NCBI GenBank assembly: GCA_038049695.1
Contig: CP142461.1
Location: 25,923,001-25,987,000, forward strand
Source: Cinnamomum chago
Lineage: Eukaryota > Streptophyta > Magnoliopsida > Laurales > Lauraceae
Direction of reading: 5' to 3'
Length of the DNA: 64,000 nt
Shown: piece by piece, positions 1-9,690 of the stretch
How positions within the stretch are numbered: the stretch's first letter is position 1
Layout of the letters: each line of letters opens with the position of its first letter
Notes under the pieces: generated by a model
Database searches by the model: none
Seen by the model: the letters and a program-made list of their open reading frames with translations, nothing else
Told to the model about the DNA's origin: nothing
Program-made: the position numbers and the translations under genes

Positions 1-50
1 GAGTACGGCACTTGAAACTTTATTTTCTATTAAAGCTCGATCCTTGAGTT

Positions 51-58
51 TTCTAGAA
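51..58. other. TTCTAGAA palindrome (representative copy)
   Basis: This eight-base palindrome, with an XbaI-type TCTAGA core, lies about 50 bp into most monomers in the context GAGTTTTCTAGAAGGAG. It is altered in I (CTCTAAAAGG), G (CTAGATGG) and many D copies (TTCCAGAAGG). The TTCNNGAA arrangement matches two heat-shock-element subunits, but the third subunit needed for a standard site is not clear. Confidence 0.35.
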
Positions 59-158
59 GGAGTATTTGCACCGAGGGTCGTATGAAACATATAGTATAGT
101 GAACAATTTCGCATAGATACATTGATTGTGTTTTCGTGCAGAGGTTTCGTACAACGCG

Positions 159-171
159 CCCGAAGTTCGGG
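159..171. other. Central dyad CCCGAAGTTCGGG (representative copy)
   Basis: A perfect dyad with six-base arms around one G in monomer A. It is equally perfect in D and E and is reduced in B (CCTGAAG), G (CTCGAAG) and I (GTTCTAG). The inner CGAAGTTCG is present in nearly all monomers, including type 2 (TCCGAAGTTCGAC). It could be a protein-binding half-site pair or simply a conserved relic; nothing here proves function. Confidence 0.5.
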
Positions 172-322
172 TTTTAGCCTTTTCAGACGTAAGACATCCT
201 GAAGTGTTTACCAAACCCAAGATTCACATGAAACCCGTTTCAAACCGAAAAGAATCTCGAAATAACCTACAATGCGCATCTCAGCCAGAATCTCTTCAAT
301 TGGATTTCGACGCGTAAGACTA

Positions 323-645
323 GAGTACGACACTTGAAACCCTATTTCCTATTAAAGCCTGATCCTAGAGTTTTCTAGAAGGAGTATTTCCACCGAGGGT
401 CGCATGAAACACATAGTAGAGTCAACAGTTTCGCATATATACATTGATTGTGTTTTCGTGCAAAGGTTTCGTACAACGCGCCTGAAGTTCGGGTTTTAGC
501 GTTTTCAGACGTAAAACTTCATGAAGTGTTTACCAAACCCAAGACTCACCCGACACCAGTTTCAAACCGAAAAGAATCTCGAAATAACCTACAGTGCGCA
601 TCTCAGCCCAGAATCTCTTCAATTGGATTTCGAGGCGTAAGACTA
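323..645 (+). repeat. Monomer B (type 1), reference copy in U1
   Basis: It is 323 bp with a type-1 head and a type-1 tail. Diagnostic bases include AAAGCCTGATCC, TATTTCCACCGAG, ACAGTTTCGCATATATAC, GTGCAAAGG, TTTTAGCGTTTTCAG, ACTTCATGAAG and CCGACACCAG. In U1-U6 it reads AAGACTCACC and from U7 onward AAGATTCACC, a useful subfamily marker. Confidence 0.95.
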
Positions 646-968
646 GAGTACGACACTTGAAACCCTTTTTGCTTTTAGAAATGGATCCCGTAGTTTTCTA
701 GAAGGAGTATTTGGACCAAGAGTCGCATGGAACACATTGTAGAGTCAACAACTTCGTAAAGCTACATTCTTTGAGTTTTCATACAAACGTTCCGTATGAC
801 GCATCCGAAGTTCGACTTTTAGCCTTTTCAGTCACAGAACTCCCTGAAGTGTTTACAAAACCCAAGATTCACCCGAAACCCGTTTTAAAACGAAAAGAAT
901 CTCGAAATAACCTACAATGCGCAACTCAGCCCCGAATCCTTTCAATTGGATTTCGAGGCGTAAGACTA
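646..968 (+). repeat. Monomer C (type 2), reference copy in U1
   Basis: It is 323 bp with a type-2 head and a type-2 tail (GCGCAACTCAGCC, TCCTTTCAATTGG). Diagnostic bases include AAATGGATCCCGTAG, GGACCAAGAGTCGC, TACATTCTTTGAG, CATACAAACGTTCC and CCGTTTTAAAACG. In U1-U6 it has TTTGCTTTTAGAAATGG and GCATGGAACAC; from U7 it has TTTTCTTTTAAAAATGG (U12 keeps the G of TTTGC) and GCATGAAACAC. Confidence 0.95.
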
Positions 969-1290
969 GAGTACGACACTTGAAACCTTATTTTATATTA
1001 AAGCTCAATCCTAGAGTTTTCCAGAAGGAGTTTTTGCACCGAGGGTTGCGTGAAACACTTATTATAGTCAACAATTTCGCATAGATACATTGATTGTGTT
1101 TTCAGGCAAAGGTTTCGTACAACGCGCCCGAAGTTCGGGTTTAGCCTTTTCAGACGTAAAACTTCCTGAAGTGTTTACCAAACCCAAGATTCACATGTAA
1201 CCCGTTTCAAACCGAAAAGAATCTCGAAATAACCTACAATGCGCAACTCAGTCCAGAATCCTTTCAATTGGATTTCGAGGCGTAAGACTA
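969..1290 (+). repeat. Monomer D (type-1 head, type-2 tail), reference copy in U1
   Basis: It is 322 bp. The head is type 1 (ATATTAAAGC, GCACCGAGGGTTGCG, TTGTGTTTTC) but the tail reads GCGCAACTCAGTCC and TCCTTTCAATTGG, the type-2 form. It looks like an ancient fusion of a type-1 and a type-2 monomer. Other marks are ACACTTATTATAG, TTCAGGCAAAGG, a one-base-short GGGTTTAGCC and ACATGTAACCCG. The base loss closes the open frame seen in most other monomers. Confidence 0.92.
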
Positions 1291-1613
1291 GAGTACGACA
1301 CTTGAAATCTTATTTCCTATTAAAGCCCGATCCTAGAGTTTTCTAGAAGGAGTATTTTTACCGAGGGTCGTATGAAACACATAGTATAGTCAACAATTTC
1401 GCTTAGATACAATGATTGTGTTTTCGTGCAGAGGTTTCGTACAACGCGCCCGAAGTTCGGGTTTTAGCCTTTTTACACGTAAAACTTCCTAAAGCGTTTA
1501 CCAAACCCAAGATTCACCCGAAACCCGTTTCCAACCGAAAAGAATGTCGAAATAACCTACAGTGCGCATCCCAGCCCAGAATCTCTTCAATTGGATTTCA
1601 AGGCGTAAGACTA
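1291..1613 (+). repeat. Monomer E (type 1), reference copy in U1
   Basis: It is 323 bp with a type-1 head and tail. Diagnostic bases are GAAATCTTATTTCC, TATTTTTACCGAG, TTTCGCTTAGATAC, CTTTTTACACG, CCTAAAGCG, CCCGTTTCCAACCG, AGAATGTCG, GCGCATCCCAGCCC and GGATTTCAAGGCG. From U13 onward a T insertion (ACAATTTTCGC instead of ACAATTTCGC) makes it 324 bp. Confidence 0.95.
1523..1539 (-). other. CENP-B-box-like motif (representative copy in monomer E)
   Basis: The minus strand reads TTCGGTTGGAAACGGGT. The human CENP-B box is CTTCGTTGGAAACGGGA. TTGGAAACGGG is shared exactly, and seven of nine essential bases match in an ungapped alignment. The TTCG and CGGG half-sites are both present but eight bases apart instead of seven. 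A, D, F, G and J carry a one-base variant (TTTGAAACGGG; in A at 233-249). B, H and I have lost the CGGG half. Binding is not shown by this resemblance. Confidence 0.35.
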
Positions 1614-1936
1614 GACTACGACACTTAAAACCCTTTTTTCTTTTAAAACTCGATCCCGGAGTTTTCTAGAAGGAGTATTTGGACCGAGAGTCGCTTGAAA
1701 CACATAGTTGAGTCAACAACTTCGTAAAGCTCCATTGATTGAGTTTTCGTACAGAAGTTCCGTACGACTCTTCCGAAGTTCGACCTTTAGCCTTTTTAGT
1801 CGCAGAACTCCCTGAAGTGTTTACCAAACCCAAGATTCACCCGAAACCCGTTTCAAACCGAAAAGAATGCCGAAATAACCTACAATGCGCAACTCAGCCC
1901 AGAATCCTTTCAATTGGATTTCGAGGCGTAAGACTA
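1614..1936 (+). repeat. Monomer F (type 2), reference copy in U1
   Basis: It is 323 bp with a type-2 head and tail. It starts GACTACGACACTTAAAAC and carries GTCGCTTGAAAC, CATAGTTGAGTC, AAGCTCCATTG, TACGACTCTTCC, CGACCTTTAGCC, TTTTTAGTCGCAG and AGAATGCCG. It ends next to G at ACTAGAGAACGAC. Confidence 0.95.
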
Positions 1937-2259
1937 GAGAACGACACTTGAATCCTTATTTTCTATTAAAGCTCGATCCTGGAGTTTTCTAGATGGAGTA
2001 TTTGCACCGAGAGTCGAATGAAACACATAGTATAGTCAGCAATTTAACATAATTACATTGATTGTGTTTTCGTGCAGAGGTTTCGTACAACTCGCTCGAA
2101 GTTCGGGTTTTAGCCTTTTCAGACGTAAAACTTCCTGAAGTGTTTACCAAACCCAAGATTCACCCGAAACCCGTTTCAAACCGAAAAGAATATCGAATTA
2201 ACCAACAATGCACATCTCAGCCCAGAATCTTTTCAATTGGATTTCGAGACGTAAGACTA
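1937..2259 (+). repeat. Monomer G (type 1), reference copy in U1
   Basis: It is 323 bp with a type-1 head and tail. It starts GAGAACGACACTTGAATCC and carries TCTAGATGGAG, GTCGAATGAAAC, ATTTAACATAATTAC, CAACTCGCTCGAAG, GAATATCGAATTAACCAAC and GGATTTCGAGACG. This U1 copy has the private variant TGCACATCTCAG; other copies read TGCGCATCTCAG. Confidence 0.95.
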
Positions 2260-2583
2260 GAGTACGACACTTGAAACCGTTTTTTCTTTTAAAACTCGAT
2301 CCCGGAGTTTTCTAGAAGAGGTATTTGGACCGAGAGTCGCAAGAAACACATAGTAGAGTTAACAACTTCGTAAAGCTACATTGATTGAGTTTTCCTACAG
2401 AAGTTCCGTACGACGCTTCCGAAGTTCGACTTTTTAGCCTTTTCAGTCCCAAAATTCCCTGAAGTGTTTACCAAACCCAAGATTCACCCGAAAGCATTTT
2501 CAAACTGAAAAGAATCTCGAAATAACCTACAAGGCGCAACTCAGCCCAGAATCATTTCAATTGGATTTCGGGGCGTAAAACTA
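2260..2583 (+). repeat. Monomer H (type 2), reference copy in U1
   Basis: It is 324 bp with a type-2 head and tail. An extra T in CGACTTTTTAGCC sets its length and shifts any frame. Diagnostic bases are TCTAGAAGAGG, GTCGCAAGAAAC, AGAGTTAACAAC, TTTTCCTACAG, GTCCCAAAATTCCC, CGAAAGCATTTTC, CTACAAGGCGC, AATCATTTC and GATTTCGGGGCG. Confidence 0.95.
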
Positions 2584-2906
2584 GAGTACAACACTTGAAA
2601 CCTTATTTTCTATTAAAGCTCGATCCTAGAGTTCTCTAAAAGGAGTATTTGCACCGAGGGTCGCATGAAACACATAGTATAGTCAACAATTTCGCATAGA
2701 TACATTGATTGTGTTTTCGTGCAGAGGTTTCGTACAACGCGCTCGAAGTTCTAGTTTTAGCCGTTTCAATCGTAAAACTTCCTACAGTATTTCCCAAACC
2801 CAAGATTCACCCGAAACCCATTTCAAGCCGAAAAGAATCTCGAAATAACCTATAATGCGCAACGCAGCCCAGAATCTCTTCAATTGGATTTCGAGGCGTA
2901 AGACTA
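2584..2906 (+). repeat. Monomer I (type 1), reference copy in U1
   Basis: It is 323 bp with a type-1 head. It starts GAGTACAACAC and carries AGTTCTCTAAAAGG in place of the usual TTCTAGAAGG, so the TTCTAGAA palindrome is lost here. Other marks are GAAGTTCTAG, GCCGTTTCAATCG, CTACAGTATTTCCC, CCCATTTCAAG and TATAATGCGCAACGCAG. Confidence 0.95.
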
Positions 2907-3230
2907 GAGTACGACAATTGAAACCTTTTTTTCTTTTAAAACTCGATCGCGGAGTTTTCTAGAAGGAGTATTTGGACTGAGGGTCGCATGAAACACATAG
3001 TAGAGTCAAAAACTTCGTAAAGCTACATTGATTGAGTTTTCATACAGAAGTTCTGTACGATGCTTCCGAAGTTCGACTTTTAGCGTTTTCTAGAGGCAGA
3101 ACTCCCTGAAGTGTTTACCAAACCCAAGATTCACCCGAAACCCGTTTCAAACCGAAATGAATCTCGAAATAACCTACAATGCGCAACTCAGACCACAGTC
3201 CTTTCAATAGGATTTCGAGGCGTAAGACTA
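2907..3230 (+). repeat. Monomer J (type 2), reference copy in U1
   Basis: It is 324 bp with a type-2 head and tail. It carries CTCGATCGCGGAG, GGACTGAGGGTCGC, GTCAAAAACTTCG, GTTCTGTACGATGC, GCGTTTTCTAGAGGCAG, CCGAAATGAATC and GACCACAGTCCTTTC. It ends the canonical 10-mer. In U1-U9 it starts GAGTACGACAATTG; from U10 it starts GAGTACGACACTTG. Confidence 0.95.
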
Positions 3231-6200
3231 GAGTACGGCACTTGAAACTTTATTTTCTATTAAAGCTCGATCCTTGAGTTTTCTAGAAGGAGTATTTGCA
3301 CCGAGGGTCGTATGAAACATATAGTATAGTGAACAATTTCGCATAGATACATTGATTGTGTTTTCGTGCAGAGGTTTCGTACAACGCGCCCGAAGTTCGG
3401 GTTTTAGCCTTTTCAGACGTAAGACATCCTGAAGTGTTTACCAAACCCAAGATTCACATGAAACCCGTTTCAAACCGAAAAGAATCTCGAAATAACCTAC
3501 AATGCGCATCTCAGCCAGAATCTCTTCAATTGGATTTCGACGCGTAAGACTAGAGTACGACACTTGAAACCCTATTTCCTATTAAAGCCTGATCCTAGAG
3601 TTTTCTAGAAGGAGTATTTCCACCGAGGGTTGCATGAAACACATAGTAGAGTCAACAGTTTCGCATATATACATTGATTGTGTTTTCGTGCAAAGGTTTC
3701 GTACAACGCGCCTGAAGTTCGGGTTTTAGCGTTTTCAGACGTAAAACTTCATGAAGTGTTTACCAAACCCAAGACTCACCCGACACCAGTTTCAAACCGA
3801 AAAGAATCTCGAAATAACCTACAGTGCGCATCTCAGCCCAGAATCTCTTCAATTGGATTTCGAGGCGTAAGACTAGAGTACGACACTTGAAACCCTTTTT
3901 GCTTTTAGAAATGGATCCCGTAGTTTTCTAGAAGGAGTATTTGGACCAAGAGTCGCATGGAACACATTGTAGAGTCAACAACTTCGTAAAGCTACATTCT
4001 TTGAGTTTTCATACAAACGTTCCGTATGACGCATCCGAAGTTCGACTTTTAGCCTTTTCAGTCACAGAACTCCCTGAAGTGTTTACAAAACCCAAGATTC
4101 ACCCGAAACCCGTTTTAAAACGAAAAGAATCTCGAAATAACCTACAATGCGCAACTCAGCCCCGAATCCTTTCAATTGGATTTCGAGGCGTAAGACTAGA
4201 GTACGACACTTGAAACCTTATTTTATATTAAAGCTCAATCCTAGAGTTTTCGAGAAGGAGTTCTTGCACCGAGGGTTGCGTGAAACACTTATTATAGTCA
4301 ACAATTTCGCATAGATACATTGATTGTGTTTTCAGGCAAAGGTTTCGTACAACGCGCCCGAAGTTCGGGTTTAGCCTTTTCAGACGTAAAACTTCCTGAA
4401 GTGTTTACCAAACCCAAGATTCACATGTAACCCGTTTCAAACCGAAAAGAATCTCGAAATAACCTACAATGCGCAACTCAGTCCAGAATCCTTTCAATTG
4501 GATTTCGAGGCGTAAGACTAGAGTACGACACTTGAAATCTTATTTCCTATTAAAGCCCGATCCTAGAGTTTTCTAGAAGGAGTATTTTTACCGAGGGTCG
4601 TATGAAACACATAGTATAGTCAACAATTTCGCTTAGATACAATGATTGTGTTTTCGTGCAGAGGTTTCGTACAACGCGCCCGAAGTTCGGGTTTTAGCCT
4701 TTTTACACGTAAAACTTCCTAAAGCGTTTACCAAACCCAAGATTCACCCGAAACCCGTTTCCAACCGAAAAGAATGTCGAAATAACCTACAGTGCGCATC
4801 CCAGCCCAGAATCTCTTCAATTGGATTTCAAGGCGTAAGACTAGACTACGACACTTAAAACCCTTTTTTCTTTTAAAACTCGATCCCGGAGTTTTCTAGA
4901 AGGAGTATTTGGACCGAGAGTCGCTTGAAACACATAGTTGAGTCAACAACTTCGTAAAGCTCCATTGATTGAGTTTTCGTACAGAAGTTCCGTACGACTC
5001 TTCCGAAGTTCGACCTTTAGCCTTTTTAGTCGCAGAACTCCCTGAAGTGTTTACCAAACCCAAGATTCACCCGAAACCCGTTTCAAACCGAAAAGAATGC
5101 CGAAATAACCTACAATGCGCAACTCAGCCCAGAATCCTTTCAATTGGATTTCGAGGCGTAAGACTAGAGAACGACACTTGAATCATTATTTTCTATTAAA
5201 GCTCGATCCTGGAGTTTTCTAGATGGAGTATTTGCACCGAGAGTCGAATGAAACACATAGTATAGTCAGCAATTTAACATAATTACATTGATTGTGTTTT
5301 CGTGCAGAGGTTTCGTACAACTCGCTCGAAGTTCGGGTTTTAGCCTTTTCAGACGTAAAACTTCCTGAAGTGTTTACCAAACCCAAGATTCACCCGAAAC
5401 CCGTTTCAAACCGAAAAGAATATCGAATTAACCAACAATGCGCATCTCAGCCCAGAATCTTTTCAATTGGATTTCGAGACGTAAGACTAGAGTACGACAC
5501 TTGAAACGATTTTTTCTTTTAAAACTCGATCCCGGAGTTTTCTAGAAGAGGTATTTGGACCGAGAGTCGCAAGAAACACATAGTAGAGTTAACAACTTCG
5601 TAAAGCTACATTGATTGAGTTTTCCTACAGAAGTTCCGTACGACGCTTCCGAAGTTCGACTTTTTAGCCTTTTCAGTCCCAAAATTCCCTGAAGTGTTTA
5701 CCAAACCCAAGATTCACCCGAAAGCATTTTCAAACTGAAAAGAATCTCGAAATAACCTACAAGGCGCAACTCAGCCCAGAATCATTTCAATTGGATTTCG
5801 GGGCGTAAAACTAGAGTACAACACTTGAAACCTTATTTTCTATTAAAGCTCGATCCTAGAGTTCTCTAAAAGGAGTATTTGCACCGAGGGTCGCATGAAA
5901 CACATAGTATAGTCAACAATTTCGCATAGATACATTGATTGTGTTTTCGTGCAGAGGTTTCGTACAACGCGCTCGAAGTTCTAGTTTTAGCCGTTTCAAT
6001 CGTAAAACTTCCTACAGTATTTCCCAAACCCAAGATTCACCCGAAACCCATTTCAAGCCGAAAAGAATCTCGAAATAACCTATAATGCGCAACGCAGCCC
6101 AGAATCTCTTCAATTGGATTTCGAGGCGTAAGACTAGAGTACGACAATTGAAACCCTTTTTTCTTTTAAAACTCGATCGCGGAGTTTTCTAGAAGGAGTA

Positions 6201-6460
6201 TTTGGACTGAGGGTCGCATGAAACACATAGTAGAGTCAAAAACTTCGTAAAGCTACATTGATTGAGTTTTCATACAGAAGTTCTGTACGATGCTTCCGAA
6301 GTTCGACTTTTAGCGTTTTCTAGAGGCAGAACTCCCTGAAGTGTTTACCAAACCCAAGATTCACCCGAAACCCGTTTCAAACCGAAATGAATCTCGAAAT
6401 AACCTACAATGCGCAACTCAGACCACAGTCCTTTCAATAGGATTTCGAGGCGTAAGACTA
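3231..6460 (+). repeat. HOR unit U2, canonical 10-mer (3230 bp)
   Basis: Same order and length as U1. Private bases include GGGTTGCATG in B near 3630, TTCGAGAAGGAGTTCTTG in D near 4250, GAATCATTATT at the start of G and GAAACGATTTTTTC at the start of H. Confidence 0.97.
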
Positions 6461-9400
6461 GAGTACGGCACTTGAAACTTTATTTTCTATTAAAGCTCGA
6501 TCCTTGAGTTTTCTAGAAGGAGTATTTGCACCGAGGGTCGTATGAAACATATAGTATAGTGAACAATTTCGCATAGATACATTGATTGTGTTTTCGTGCA
6601 GAGGTTTCGTACAACGCGCCCGAAGTTCGGGTTTTAGCCTTTTCAGACGTAAGACATCCTGAAGTGTTTACCAAACCCAAGATTCACATGAAACCCGTTT
6701 CAAACCGAAAAGAATCTCGAAATAACCTACAATGCGCATCTCAGCCAGAATCTCTTCAATTGGATTTCGACGCGTAAGACTAGAGTACGACACTTGAAAC
6801 CCTATTTCCTATTAAAGCCTGATCCTAGAGTTTTCTAGAAGGAGTATTTCCACCGAGGGTCGCATGAAACACATAGTAGAGTCAACAGTTTCGCATATAT
6901 ACATTGATTGTGTTTTCGTGCAAAGGTTTCGTACAACGCGCCTGAAGTTCGGGTTTTAGCGTTTTCAGACGTAAAACTTCATGAAGTGTTTACCAAACCC
7001 AAGACTCACCCGACACCAGTTTCAAACCGAAAAGAATCTCGAAATAACCTACAGTGCGCATCTCAGCCCAGAATCTCTTCAATTGGATTTCGAGGCGTAA
7101 GACTAGAGTACGACACTTGAAACCCTTTTTGCTTTTAGAAATGGATCCCGTAGTTTTCTAGAAGGAGTATTTGGACCAAGAGTCGCATGGAACACATTGT
7201 AGAGTCAACAACTTCGTAAAGCTACATTCTTTGAGTTTTCATACAAACGTTCCGTATGACGCATCCGAAGTTCGACTTTTAGCCTTTTCAGTCACAGAAC
7301 TCCCTGAAGTGTTTACAAAACCCAAGATTCACCCGAAACCCGTTTTAAAACGAAAAGAATCTCGAAATAACCTACAATGCGCAACTCAGCCCCGAATCCT
7401 TTCAATTGGATTTCGAGGCGTAAGACTAGAGTACGACACTTGAAACCTTATTTTATATTAAAGCTCAATCCTAGAGTTTTCCAGAAGGAGTTTTTGCACC
7501 GAGGGTTGCGTGAAACACTTATTATAGTCAACAATTTCGCATAGATACATTGATTGTGTTTTCAGGCAAAGGTTTCGTACAACGCGCCCGAAGTTCGGGT
7601 TTAGCCTTTTCAGACGTAAAACTTCCTGAAGTGTTTACCAAACCCAAGATTCACATGTAACCCGTTTCAAACCGAAAAGAATCTCGAAATAACCTACAAT
7701 GCGCAACTCAGTCCAGAATCCTTTCAATTGGATTTCGAGGCGTAAGACTAGAGTACGACACTTGAAATCTTATTTCCTATTAAAGCCCGATCCTAGAGTT
7801 TTCTAGAAGGAGTATTTTTACCGAGGGTCGTATGAAACACATAGTATAGTCAACAATTTCGCTTAGATACAATGATTGTGTTTTCGTGCAGAGGTTTCGT
7901 ACAACGCGCCCGAAGTTCGGGTTTTAGCCTTTCTACACGTAAAACTTCCTAAAGCGTTTACCAAACCCAAGATTCACCCGAAACCCGTTTCCAACCGAAA
8001 AGAATGTCGAAATAACCTACAGTGCGCATCCCAGCCCAGAATCTCTTCAATTGGATTTCAAGGCGTAAGACTAGACTACGACACTTAAAACCCTTTTTTC
8101 TTTTAAAACTCGATCCCGGAGTTTTCTAGAAGGAGTATTTGGACCGAGAGTCGCTTGAAACACATAGTTGAGTCAACAACTTCGTAAAGCTCCATTGATT
8201 GAGTTTTCGTACAGAAGTTCCGTACGACTCTTCCGAAGTTCGACCTTTAGCCTTTTTAGTCGCAGAACTCCCTGAAGTGTTTACCAAACCCAAGATTCAC
8301 CCGAAACCCGTTTCAAACCGAAAAGAATGCCGAAATAACCTACAATGCGCAACTCAGCCCAGAATCCTTTCAATTGGATTTCGAGGCGTAAGACTAGAGA
8401 ACGACACTTGAATCCTTATTTTCTATTAAAGCTCGATCCTGGAGTTTTCTAGATGGAGTATTTGCACCGAGAGTCGAATGAAGCACATAGTATAGTCAGC
8501 AATTTAACATAATTACATTGATTGTGTTTTCGTGCAGAGGTTTCGTACAACTCGCTCGAAGTTCGGGTTTTAGCCTTTTCAGACGTAAAACTTCCTGAAG
8601 TGTTTACCAAACCCAAGATTCACCCGAAACCCGTTTCAAACCGAAAAGAATATCGAATTAACCAACAATGCGCATCTCAGCCCAGAATCTTTTCAATTGG
8701 ATTTCGAGACGTAAGACTAGAGTACGACACTTGAAACCGTTTTTTCTTTTAAAACTCGATCCCGGAGATTTCTAGAAGAGGTATTTGGACCGAGAGTCGC
8801 AAGAAACACATAGTAGAGTTAACAACTTCGTAAAGCTACATTGATTGAGTTTTCCTACAGAAGTTCCGTACGACGCTTCCGAAGTTCGACTTTTTAGCCT
8901 TTTCAGTCCCAAAATTCCCTGAAGTGTTTACCAAACCCAAGATTCACCCGAAAGCATTTTCAAACTGAAAAGAATCTCGAAATAACCTACAAGGCGCAAC
9001 TCAGCCCAGAATCATTTCAATTGGATTTCGGGGCGTAAAACTAGAGTACAACACTTGAAACCTTATTTTCTATTAAAGCTCGATCCTAGAGTTCTCTAAA
9101 AGGAGTATTTGCACCGAGGGTCGCATGAAACACATAGTATAGTCAACAATTTCGCATAGATACATTGATTGTGTTTTCGTGCAGAGGTTTCGTACAACGC
9201 GCTCGAAGTTCTAGTTTTAGCCGTTTCAATCGTAAAACTTCCTACAGTATTTCCCAAACCCAAGATTCACCCGAAACCCATTTCAAGCCGAAAAGAATCT
9301 CGAAATAACCTATAATGCGCAACGCAGCCCAGAATCTCTTCAATTGGATTTCGAGGCGTAAGACTAGAGTACGACAATTGAAACCCTTTTTTCTTTTAAA

Positions 9401-9690
9401 ACTCGATCGCGGAGTTTTCTAGAAGGAGTATTTGGACTGAGGGTCGCATGAAACACATAGTAGAGTCAAAAACTTCGTAAAGCTACATTGATTGAGTTTT
9501 CATACAGAAGTTCTGTACGATGCTTCCGAAGTTCGACTTTTAGCGTTTTCTAGAGGCAGAACTCCCTGAAGTGTTTACCAAACCCAAGATTCACCCGAAA
9601 CCCGTTTCAAACCGAAATGAATCTCGAAATAACCTACAATGCGCAACTCAGACCACAGTCCTTTCAATAGGATTTCGAGGCGTAAGACTA
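6461..9690 (+). repeat. HOR unit U3, canonical 10-mer (3230 bp)
   Basis: Canonical order. Private bases are CTTTCTACACG in E near 7932 and GAAGCACATAG in G near 8482. It is the first unit in the window with the H variant GGAGATTTCTAG, which runs through U7 and recurs in U9. Confidence 0.97.

Larger units (their letters stand above)
1..322 (+). repeat. Monomer A (type 1), reference copy in U1
   Basis: Type-1 head: CTATTAAAGC, GCACCGAGGGTC and TTGTGTTTTC. The tail is type 1 (GCGCATCTCAGCC, TCTCTTCAATTGG). It is 322 bp because one C is missing in CAGCCAGAATC, where other monomers read CAGCCCAGAATC. It is recognised by GAGTACGGCAC at its start, TATAGTGAACAA, GTAAGACATCC and GACGCGTAAG at its end. 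It is followed by another type-1 monomer, which breaks the 1-2 alternation. Confidence 0.95.
1..3230 (+). repeat. HOR unit U1, canonical 10-mer A-J (3230 bp)
   Basis: It contains the ten monomers in canonical order. It differs from U2 at about ten positions, including TGCACATC in G and one C fewer at the start of J (AAACCTTTTTTTC). Confidence 0.97.

Noticed and set aside
180-260. AAACCC-containing stretches as telomere-like repeats
   Set aside because: AAACCC occurs singly in variable context, not as a tandem six- or seven-base telomere motif.
126-317. Recurring open frame of 63-90 codons in most monomers, encoding a similar peptide with VFTKPKIHPKPVSNRKE
   Set aside because: Most of these frames start at TTG. 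Each ends at the monomer border, and the 323-bp period shifts frame every copy. D, H, I and most J copies do not keep it open, and the similarity follows simply from the DNA being repeated.
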